Part shown: positions 1-5,477 of the stretch, in pieces
Position numbering within the stretch: position 1 is the stretch's first letter
Layout: the number at the start of each line of letters is the position of its first letter
Assembly: GCA_024679435.1 (NCBI GenBank)
Contig: JAIBDK010000039.1
Location: 1 to 11,605, forward strand
DNA from: Gammaproteobacteria bacterium
Lineage (GTDB): Bacteria > Pseudomonadota > Gammaproteobacteria > Arenicellales > Poriferihabitantaceae
Length of the DNA: 11,605 nucleotides
Reading direction: 5' to 3'
The notes under the pieces: generated by a model
Databases searched by the model: none
What the model saw: the letters and a program-made list of their open reading frames with translations, nothing else
Told to the model about the DNA's origin: nothing
Translations under genes and position numbers: made by a program

Positions 1-447
1 GTTGCCTGCCAGTTCATTGGCGACATGACCTAGATTTAGGAAGTCGATTACTTCCATTGCTTTAGCAAGGTTTGCTGATTCCTGCCGCTTAACTTCGGCA
101 GGACTGAACCAGGCTTTAATCAATCCCTCTCCGGATTGTGATTGCGGCACCATCATAAAGTTTTCCACAACCGTCAGCCGCGAAAACTCGTGCGCAATCT
201 GAAATGTACGGAGCAATCCTTTATGGAACAGCTCGTGAGGAGCGAGACCCGTTATGTCTTCCTCATCAAGAAAAACCTTCCCTGACGTCGGCGTATACAA
301 CCCGGCAATGACATTAAACAACGTTGTCTTGCCGGCTCCATTTGGTCCGATCAGCCCGGTAATGGAGCCCGTCTCGATGATAATTGAAGCGTCATCAACC
401 GCCTTAAGACCTCCAAAGTGTTTGGATAAATGTTCAACTCGGATCAT
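1..447 (-). CDS. LivG-type ABC transporter ATP-binding protein (5' part, truncated by window edge)
   Basis: ATPase subunit of an ABC importer, most like the LivG branch of branched-chain amino acid transporters (family knowledge). It would hydrolyse ATP at the cytoplasmic face of the membrane. The 149 visible residues begin MIRVEHLSKHFGGLKAVDD, carry the Walker A motif GPNGAGKTT near residues 38-46, and continue to a Q-loop in TFQIAHEFSRLTVVENF; the TFQ..RLTVVEN pattern is typical of LivG. The signature, Walker B and H-loop lie beyond base 1. The ATG at 447-445 is chosen because the frame has a TGA just upstream and no other good start; I see no clear Shine-Dalgarno. The upstream neighbour is a beta-barrel protein 98 bases away. 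The substrate cannot be told: LivG-like ATPases also serve urea, amide and other importers, and the permease and binding-protein genes are not visible. Confidence 0.9.
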   Translation of the reverse strand, partial: MIRVEHLSKHFGGLKAVDDASIIIETGSITGLIGPNGAGKTTLFNVIAGLYTPTSGKVFLDEEDITGLAPHELFHKGLLRTFQIAHEFSRLTVVENFMMVPQSQSGEGLIKAWFSPAEVKRQESANLAKAMEVIDFLNLGHVANELAGN

Positions 448-545
448 TTTGGTCAGGGGAGACTCTCAACGCCGGTGGTTATTGGTAAAATTATTTGCGA
501 GCGAAACAGGTTATGAATTGGCAACACCTGGAGAGCGCGCAGCAA

Positions 546-1388
546 TCAGTTAAACCAGTCTGCCAGACCGTTTTTAACCACAGGACCGATATTGAAACCC
601 ACCATCCACTCGGGCCCAAAAGGATCTGCATGCTCTATATAATGATTAACTTCCATGGAAATCTTCCAGGGCCTTCCCCCCCAAACCACAGTTTTACCGG
701 CATTTATCTGAAGTGGAACGGTCCACTGCTCAGAATTCCAGTCATAGGTAATGATCGGACCCGAACCCACGTTCCAGCCTCCACCCGGCAGATAGGTAAA
801 TATGGGCTGAATCGTCGTGAGATTGATGTCCGTATCCCCTGACCCACCGATATCCCACTGATGATTCGGAAAAATTGCCAGGACATATTTGGGCGTCAAA
901 ACGCCATACAGAAACTCAGGCCCAAGCGTGTAGCGATCCGATCCAAGACCATCACTTGCTGTGGGTAACGAACTGACCAAACCAAAGGCAACGGTTTTTC
1001 CCGGCGCAACAGCAGGTGCATAAGCCAAATCAAAAACGATATCACCAATACCACTTTCCTCATCAAACTGACCGGTGCCGGAATTATAGATTGGCTGACC
1101 GGATAGCAGCGGGATCGCCGGGCGGAACAATATCTTGGAACCATCGTCTCGCAAAAACGGCAGGGCGGGCTGAAACAAGGAAGTAAAGCTATCCTGATCA
1201 TTCGCACCGGGCAAGTCTCCTTCGAACTGTCGAAACTGACTTTTAAGGGTAAGTGTTGCCAGTGCGGTATTGGGATCCGCCAGCTCCTTAGCGATTTCAT
1301 CCGCCGACTTTTCCTGAGCATTCAAACTACTTAGTAGAACGATACCAAGAAAAAAAGCCGTAACGAACTGGATTGATTGTTTAAACAT
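546..1388 (-). CDS. Putative outer-membrane beta-barrel protein ('neuromedin U'-type mislabelled family)
   Basis: A 280-residue exported protein of unknown function. Residues 1-24 form a signal peptide: K3, a hydrophobic stretch FVTAFFLGIVLLSSL, and a probable cleavage site after LNA-24. The mature part has alternating polar and hydrophobic strands rich in G, W, Y and P, for example TYLPGGGWNVGSGPIITYDW and INAGKTVVWGGRPWKISMEV. It ends in a short strand closing with WFN, which suits a small outer-membrane beta barrel. From memory, the motif order (LPGANDQDSFTSLFQPA, GSKILFRPAIPLL, DRYTLGPEFL, FPNHQWDIGGSGD) matches a bacterial family often labelled 'transporter' or, wrongly, 'neuromedin U'. 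It resembles the channel-like proteins near aromatic-degradation genes, but I cannot assign a substrate. It lies 83 bases after a GFA gene and 98 bases before the ABC ATPase, with no clear terminator on either side. No cysteines or cofactor motifs are seen. Confidence 0.85.
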   Translation of the reverse strand: MFKQSIQFVTAFFLGIVLLSSLNAQEKSADEIAKELADPNTALATLTLKSQFRQFEGDLPGANDQDSFTSLFQPALPFLRDDGSKILFRPAIPLLSGQPIYNSGTGQFDEESGIGDIVFDLAYAPAVAPGKTVAFGLVSSLPTASDGLGSDRYTLGPEFLYGVLTPKYVLAIFPNHQWDIGGSGDTDINLTTIQPIFTYLPGGGWNVGSGPIITYDWNSEQWTVPLQINAGKTVVWGGRPWKISMEVNHYIEHADPFGPEWMVGFNIGPVVKNGLADWFN

Positions 1389-1471
1389 TAAAATAGACCA
1401 TGAGTTTGTTGATTTGGAAGGTCAAGTATATCCCAATGCAGAGGCTTTCTAATCACGGTCTTCGAAGAGCG

Positions 1472-1957
1472 CTAGCCAGATCGTAACCGTTTCAGTCTCT
1501 CGAGGCTTTCAGCGGGCCAATATTCCCTGCTGCTGTAGTATTCTTCAACCTCCGGAATCTGTCCGGACAATTTCACCCAATCCTGTTTGGTTGACGTATA
1601 GATATGAATATCCGGGGCAAACGCATCCGGACTTGCCAATGTGCCTACGCGAACAAAACGTATTGCATCACCTGCTCCGCCATAATTACTCCATACAGCG
1701 ATTTTGCAGTTGGCACAGCGCGTGATTTTCTGACCTCGGCCACTCGCAGTGGGGGTCTGTATGACTTCCGTTTCACCGCTCGCAAGCTCAACCCGGCTCG
1801 CTTCAATCATGGCGTTTATGGCAAACGCCGACCCGGACTGCCGCTGACAATAACTACAGTGACAGCAATGGACGAACAACGGATTCCCTGTTACCCGATA
1901 TCGTAGATTACCGCAAGCACAGCCACCTTGATGAATATTAGAATCAGTATCGGTCAC
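1472..1957 (-). CDS. GFA/CENP-V-fold zinc protein (first of tandem pair by coordinate)
   Basis: A 161-residue GFA-family protein. The family is named for a proposed glutathione-dependent formaldehyde-activating enzyme of Paracoccus, but that activity is disputed and most members have no proven reaction. Zinc-ligand cysteines are all visible: C13 and C15 in GGCACG, C31/C32, C34 and C37 in HCCHCSYCQ, and C81 and C84 in CANC. The CANCKIAVWSNY variant replaces the usual CxxCGxxL and marks a distinct subgroup. Length and cysteine spacing are normal for a complete protein. The start is GTG at 1957-1955: the frame has a TAA immediately upstream (1972-1970), the nearby ATG at 1970 is out of frame, and the next in-frame ATG (M50) would remove the first zinc site. 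No strong Shine-Dalgarno is seen. The gene starts 15 bases after the other GFA gene stops, so the two are probably cotranscribed and possibly translationally coupled. Confidence 0.9.
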   Translation of the reverse strand: MTDTDSNIHQGGCACGNLRYRVTGNPLFVHCCHCSYCQRQSGSAFAINAMIEASRVELASGETEVIQTPTASGRGQKITRCANCKIAVWSNYGGAGDAIRFVRVGTLASPDAFAPDIHIYTSTKQDWVKLSGQIPEVEEYYSSREYWPAESLERLKRLRSG

Positions 1958-1972
1958 CAGAGCAAACCATTA

Positions 1973-2443
1973 TTAAGCTTTTCGGGAAGGCAGTCCTTCG
2001 GTGACCGGCCCATGATGCAATACCGGACTGTCCTCGGAAAAACCTGCATATCTGGGCAAATCATCGGCAATATCAAACCAGGGAATACGTTCCGGTTCAA
2101 AAGCATGAGAGGTAGGAACAAGTTTTTCAGGCTCGTCAAAAGTGCTGATGTGGAATTCAAAGAAATACCCCAGATCTCCTGCCTCACCCTCCCAGGTCAA
2201 GGGTGTACCACAATACCCACAAAATGCTCTCCCTACGCCGGGTGACGACTCATAAATTTTTCGCTGATCTCCACTAAAGCGAACCTGGTTATTTTTATAA
2301 CCCGCCAGAGTGACAACGGGAGCTCCATTGTGTTTTCGACAGCTATGGCAATGACAATGTGTCACACCATGGTGATCACCGATGACTTCATAGCGCACGG
2401 CGCCACACATACATCCTCCGGTCATTGCGTATTTATCAGACAT
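1973..2443 (-). CDS. GFA/CENP-V-fold zinc protein (second of tandem pair by coordinate)
   Basis: A 156-residue GFA-family protein with the more canonical pattern: C11 and C13 in GGCMCGAVRYEV, C30, C32 and C35 in HCHCHSCRKHNGAP, and C75 and C78 in FCGYCGTPLTW. These should bind one structural and one catalytic-site zinc by analogy with the family. The remainder, including HISTFDEPEKLVPTSHAF and IPWFDIADDLPRYAG, matches the usual GFA C-terminal half. The start ATG at 2443-2441 has a good Shine-Dalgarno (AGGA, complement of 2451-2454) seven bases upstream. It precedes the GTG-started GFA gene by 15 bases. The two proteins share the fold but differ clearly in sequence, so this is an old duplication or two subfamilies brought together, not a recent copy. 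The substrate is unknown; a thiol adduct is a family-based guess. Confidence 0.92.
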   Translation of the reverse strand: MSDKYAMTGGCMCGAVRYEVIGDHHGVTHCHCHSCRKHNGAPVVTLAGYKNNQVRFSGDQRKIYESSPGVGRAFCGYCGTPLTWEGEAGDLGYFFEFHISTFDEPEKLVPTSHAFEPERIPWFDIADDLPRYAGFSEDSPVLHHGPVTEGLPSRKA

Positions 2444-2514
2444 ATTATTTTCCTAATTAAAATTAAACTTAACTATTTACTATTCACTGATCACGAAGAC
2501 GATGGAAACAGCAC

Positions 2515-2988
2515 CTATTGGAGCTGTTCACCCAGATTCATTTCATCTTCAGCAAACCCGGCCAGCCTGTACCATTTTCGTGCCTCTTCGATATCCTGCT
2601 CTACGCCGTTGCCTGTTTCGTACATCATCGCAAGGGTGGTCTGTGATCCAGCCATCCCCTGTTCCGCCGCCTTGGTAAACCAGGTAATTGCCTTGTTTCC
2701 ATTTTTGGCAACACAGTCCCCCTCCATATACATAAAGCCCAGTCCGTGCTGCGCCCAGGGAAAACCCTGGTTTGCCGATGCGGTCATCCATTTCATCGCC
2801 TGCAATTCATTTCGCACCATGCCCAACCCGTTCTGATACATGATAGCAAGCCGATACTGGGCATCCGCATGGCCCTTTTCCGCTAAAGGCGCTAAAAGAG
2901 CGAGCGACTGAGCAAAGTTCTTTGCTTCAAAAGCGGCAATCCCACTGCTTAAATTCATTTCTTCCTGATCGGTTAACGATGCTGTCAT
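2515..2988 (-). CDS. Sel1-repeat (TPR-like) protein, cytoplasmic
   Basis: A 157-residue solenoid protein. Three Sel1-like repeats are visible at about residues 40-75 (HADAQYRLAIMYQNGLG...), 76-112 (WAQHGLGFMYMEGDC...AEQG) and 113-144 (SQTTLAMMYETGNGV...YRLAG), preceded by a degenerate helical pair at about 13-39 (AFEAKNFAQSLALLAPLAEKG). Sel1 repeats usually mediate protein-protein contacts; no catalytic motif is present. Many bacterial Sel1 proteins are exported, but this one has a polar, charged N terminus (MTASLTDQEEMN) with no signal peptide, so it should stay in the cytoplasm. The ATG at 2988-2986 has an AGGA Shine-Dalgarno (complement of 2998-3001) nine bases upstream. The 81-base gap to the response regulator contains a palindrome listed separately, so it may have its own promoter. 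Its partner is unknown; a role with the dsr genes or the two-component system rests only on position. Confidence 0.88.
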   Translation of the reverse strand: MTASLTDQEEMNLSSGIAAFEAKNFAQSLALLAPLAEKGHADAQYRLAIMYQNGLGMVRNELQAMKWMTASANQGFPWAQHGLGFMYMEGDCVAKNGNKAITWFTKAAEQGMAGSQTTLAMMYETGNGVEQDIEEARKWYRLAGFAEDEMNLGEQLQ

Positions 2989-3011
2989 TTTTATCGGTCC
3001 TGGATTAAAAC

Positions 3012-3042
3012 TAGAATAACTATTCTATCTGCGTAAAATACG
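3012..3042 (-). promoter_or_regulatory. Two adjacent palindromes upstream of the Sel1 gene (possible operator or promoter region)
   Basis: At 3012-3027 the sequence is a 16-bp palindrome with perfect 7-bp arms (TAGAATA / TATTCTA) around a 2-bp centre. At 3032-3042 there is a second, shorter one (CGTA-AAA-TACG). On the minus strand the first also contains TAGAAT, which matches a sigma-70 -10 box at five of six positions, but no good -35 lies 17 bases upstream. As RNA the first could fold into a 6-bp AU-rich hairpin followed by GUUUU, which is too weak for a confident terminator. An operator for a dimeric regulator between the response-regulator gene and the Sel1 gene is the better reading. Confidence 0.35.
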
Positions 3043-3069
3043 GATCATTCAGACTGTTTCATCCGAATA

Positions 3070-3720
3070 CTACCGCTCGTCTTTAAAAATTCCTTCATTT
3101 GCCGCCAGCACAGCGGCTTCTACCCGAGAATGCAATCCCAGCTTTTTAAGTATCGCCTTGACATGGAGCTTCACAGTACCATCGGCAATTCCCAGATGCC
3201 GGGCAATCACCTTATTACTCTGCCCTTCCGTCAGATGCCCCAAAATTTCATATTCCCTGGGTGACAGGCAGGAAAAAATTGATTTCTCTTCTTCGTCACC
3301 TTCCTTGTCACGGTTCTGAATAATTGAAGCCAGAGTCGACGCAAGCTCCGGAGCCACCACCAGCTCACCGTTAACAACTTTGTTAAGGGCTTTCACAAAA
3401 TCATCCGGATCCATATCTTTCAGCAAGTATCCACTGGCCTCATGTTGCAAACAATCCTTAAGATCCCGCGCATCATCTGACGTTGTCAAAATTAAAACCG
3501 GCATTTCGCTGTTTTGCTGCTTTATTGCCTGCAATGCCTGAACGCCATCAATTCCCGGCATTCGTAAATCGATAATGACAACGTCAGGCTGAATTTGCGA
3601 CGCCCTGTCAATACCCTGTGTAGCACTGGAACACGCTGACACCTCCACACCCCTTCGCTTAAGCAGACCGCCAAGGCCTTCTCGAAACAGCGCATGATCA
3701 TCAATGAGTAAAACTTTCAT
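3070..3720 (-). CDS. NarL/FixJ-family response regulator
   Basis: A 216-residue DNA-binding response regulator, predicted partner of the adjacent kinase. The receiver domain (about 1-120) has the acidic pair D7-D8 in LLIDDHALFREGL, the phosphoacceptor D51 in VVIIDLRMPG, T79 in LILTTSDD, and K101 in YLLKDMDP. A charged linker (about 136-148, DKEGDEEEK) leads to a LuxR-type helix-turn-helix (about 150-210) beginning LSPREYEIL. The recognition-helix region IADGTVKLHVKAILKKLGL followed by SRVEAAV is very close to E. coli NarL (TVKVHVKHMLKKM...SRVEAAV). The receiver is complete, so regulation by phosphorylation is expected. The ATG at 3720-3718 has a strong AGGAGA Shine-Dalgarno (complement of 3732-3737) 11 bases upstream. 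The gene follows the kinase by 73 bases with no convincing terminator, so both probably ride on the dsr transcript. Target genes are not known; the dsr genes are the obvious candidates. Confidence 0.95.
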   Translation of the reverse strand: MKVLLIDDHALFREGLGGLLKRRGVEVSACSSATQGIDRASQIQPDVVIIDLRMPGIDGVQALQAIKQQNSEMPVLILTTSDDARDLKDCLQHEASGYLLKDMDPDDFVKALNKVVNGELVVAPELASTLASIIQNRDKEGDEEEKSIFSCLSPREYEILGHLTEGQSNKVIARHLGIADGTVKLHVKAILKKLGLHSRVEAAVLAANEGIFKDER

Positions 3721-3793
3721 ACTTAATTGTGTCTCCTGTGGTTCGGATACGGGCCACGCTTAATAAACGCAGAATTCCAAATCATGTCGGCGA

Positions 3794-5014
3794 TTATTCT
3801 ACATCATTATTAACAAACTCAAGACTTACACGGGTGCCTTCTCCGGGCTCTGATTCTACCCTTAATTCTGCGCCCAGAGCTTTTGCCCTTTCAGACATAA
3901 TATCTCGCCCCACATGCTCACCTGTCGAATTCTCATCGTCGTCACTCATTTTTGAATCAGAATCTTCAAAACCTTCGCCATCATCCTCAACCATAATTTT
4001 GAAACGATTGGCATGGTTCCGCAACAACACTCTTACATTCGCCGCTCTGGCATGTTTTTTGATGTTCGTCAGCGCTTCCTGAACAATTCTTACCACGTCA
4101 GTTCTTCGCGCGGAGGACAGGGAGTCTTCTTTCCATTCATTCTGGAAAAAGACGCTGAGATTGGTAGCCTGACGAAGCGCGGCAATGGATCTTTCAATTT
4201 CATCCACCACCCGATGAGATTGCAGAGGCGCGCGAAATCTGCCGATCAGTGACCGCAGCTCCAGATTCGCCTGCTCTCCCTGACTCTCCAGTTTTTCCAG
4301 CTCTTCCCAGGTCATCTGTTCATTTCCCTGATGCAGCGTCTCGTCAAGAACCCTTACCTGAATTCTAAGACTTGCCAGTGTCTGGGCCAGAGAGTCATGC
4401 ATTTCATTGGCCATTCTTGTTCGCTCTTCAACTAGCAACAAACGCCCGGTATCATAATCCAGACGGGCTTGCTCAATCAGAAATCCTACATGTTTCCCCA
4501 CATTGTCGAGCAGCAGCTGCGCATTTTCCCCAAGCGGCTTAGCGGTGGGGATAAAAAATTGATAGGATCCCTGGACCGCATTCTTGAATTTAAGCAACAC
4601 GGAAACCAGCGTCTCCCTGTCCTCTTTTTGCAAGACATCCGCTTTTACCCTGGTGTCCGCCGCATCCGGATCACTCAGATCACCTGCAAAGTTCTCTATC
4701 TGAATAGATACCGAATTTTGGTCACCCAACGAACCCGTTGACTCGGCAATCGGCTGGTCCGATACAATGCTTTCACAAAAATCCGAAATGACTACTCGAG
4801 GCTGAACAAATTTACTTTCCGGCTTCAATCCAGTGCTATCCACCAGCACCAGTTCTCCTGAGCGGACCACTCTGACCAGAGCAGCCCGTGCTCCGAGTAT
4901 ACCCACAACCCGATGCATATAACGCGACAGCATATAGTCAAGGTCATGACTCTGCATCGTGCTCGCCACGAGGTCATACGTCAACTCCAGAGCTTCGGCG
5001 TCGTTAATATTCAT
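3794..5014 (-). CDS. Cytosolic NarX-like sensor histidine kinase with N-terminal GAF-like region
   Basis: A 406-residue histidine kinase of the HisKA_3 (NarX/LuxR-partner) class. No hydrophobic segment is long enough to span a membrane, so it should be soluble. Residues about 1-185 look like a GAF-type input domain, with a single cysteine, C80, in VVISDFCESI; no other cysteine occurs in the protein. The dimerization and phosphoacceptor helix has H206 in RTRMANEMHDSLAQTLASL, matching NarX HDSIAQSL, followed by a NarX-like ELRSLIGRFRAPL. The ATPase domain shows the N box VQEALTNIKKHA (N317), the D box VEDDGEGF (344-349), the G box GRDIMSERAKALGAEL (369-384) and PGEGTRVSLEF. Between D and G boxes there is an acidic lid insert (DSDSKMSDDDENST, 351-364). 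It starts 10 bases after the dsrR stop, strongly implying cotranscription with dsr. The signal is unknown; an intracellular sulfur, redox or electron-acceptor cue is inferred from position. Confidence 0.93.
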   Translation of the reverse strand: MNINDAEALELTYDLVASTMQSHDLDYMLSRYMHRVVGILGARAALVRVVRSGELVLVDSTGLKPESKFVQPRVVISDFCESIVSDQPIAESTGSLGDQNSVSIQIENFAGDLSDPDAADTRVKADVLQKEDRETLVSVLLKFKNAVQGSYQFFIPTAKPLGENAQLLLDNVGKHVGFLIEQARLDYDTGRLLLVEERTRMANEMHDSLAQTLASLRIQVRVLDETLHQGNEQMTWEELEKLESQGEQANLELRSLIGRFRAPLQSHRVVDEIERSIAALRQATNLSVFFQNEWKEDSLSSARRTDVVRIVQEALTNIKKHARAANVRVLLRNHANRFKIMVEDDGEGFEDSDSKMSDDDENSTGEHVGRDIMSERAKALGAELRVESEPGEGTRVSLEFVNNDVE

Positions 5015-5024
5015 TTCAGAACAT

Positions 5025-5477
5025 TCAGGCTGGTTTAAACCCGGGTAATTTTTTAGGCGATGGGTTCTTTGAGATCAAATCCCCCTGATCGGGAACCACA
5101 CCACTCCCACCCGTCGTCGGGGAAGCAGGGCGAGATTTCGACGTTGCCATTACCTGATCCAGATATTCCTGTTCCGGAGCAACCTGTTCCGGGTCATTTG
5201 GATTGATAAAGATAAACTGGAACTCGCCGTTTTCCATTTCCACATAATCGAGAACCGCATTACTTAACAGCTCTGTACTGGTGGGCGCCACAACAACGTC
5301 AATTCCATTGGTGCGATTGTGGCTGTCATTGTGATCCGTTTCATCAAAGCCCATGGCGTAATCCAGACTGCCATCGTCAAGCCTGCGGGCAGCAACCCGC
5401 AATGACAAGCCTTCGGTTCCGGTTTCCTCCATGGACAATCGAATCTGCTTCGCCGCCGTTTTACTGACTGTAATCAT
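5025..5477 (-). CDS. dsrR: DsrR, cysteine-free IscA-like (A-type carrier fold) protein
   Basis: A 150-residue protein. Its first roughly 105 residues align by pattern with the IscA/HesB fold: MITVSKTAAKQIRLSM, LSLRVAARRLDDGSLDYAMGF, and ENGEFQFIFINPNDPEQ, where IscA has FTNPNVKDECGCG. The three cysteines that bind Fe-S or iron in IscA are absent; the whole protein contains no cysteine. This is the hallmark of DsrR in Allochromatium vinosum, which is required for full dsr function, apparently at the level of Dsr protein production rather than cluster transfer. The remaining 45 residues form a Pro/Ser/Gly/Lys-rich, probably disordered tail (ATSKSRPASPTTGGSGV to KKLPGFKPA), longer than a plain A-type domain. 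The ATG overlaps the dsrN stop by four bases (ATGA), a classic coupling arrangement. The position right after dsrN supports the name. Confidence 0.9.
   Translation of the reverse strand: MITVSKTAAKQIRLSMEETGTEGLSLRVAARRLDDGSLDYAMGFDETDHNDSHNRTNGIDVVVAPTSTELLSNAVLDYVEMENGEFQFIFINPNDPEQVAPEQEYLDQVMATSKSRPASPTTGGSGVVPDQGDLISKNPSPKKLPGFKPA

Noticed and set aside
507..530. Inverted repeat CAGGT / ACCTG after the barrel gene, considered as a terminator
   Set aside because: The stem is only 5 bp with a 14-base loop and no proper U tract follows it.
254..842. Two overlapping plus-strand open frames (254-553 and 495-842)
   Set aside because: They are antisense to the Walker A region of the ABC ATPase and to the barrel protein, overlap each other, and have no coding character.
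1459..1468. 10-bp perfect palindrome TCTTCGAAGA after the GFA gene
   Set aside because: It is too short to form a stable hairpin, has no U tract and no partner site; this length is expected by chance.
2330..2836. 168-codon open frame on the plus strand
   Set aside because: It runs antisense across a GFA gene, the gap and the Sel1 gene, all of which have clear families and Shine-Dalgarno sites; no domain is seen in the plus-strand frame.
5025..5477. Functional IscA/ErpA iron-sulfur carrier
   Set aside because: All three metal-binding cysteines are missing, which excludes ordinary A-type carrier chemistry and fits DsrR.
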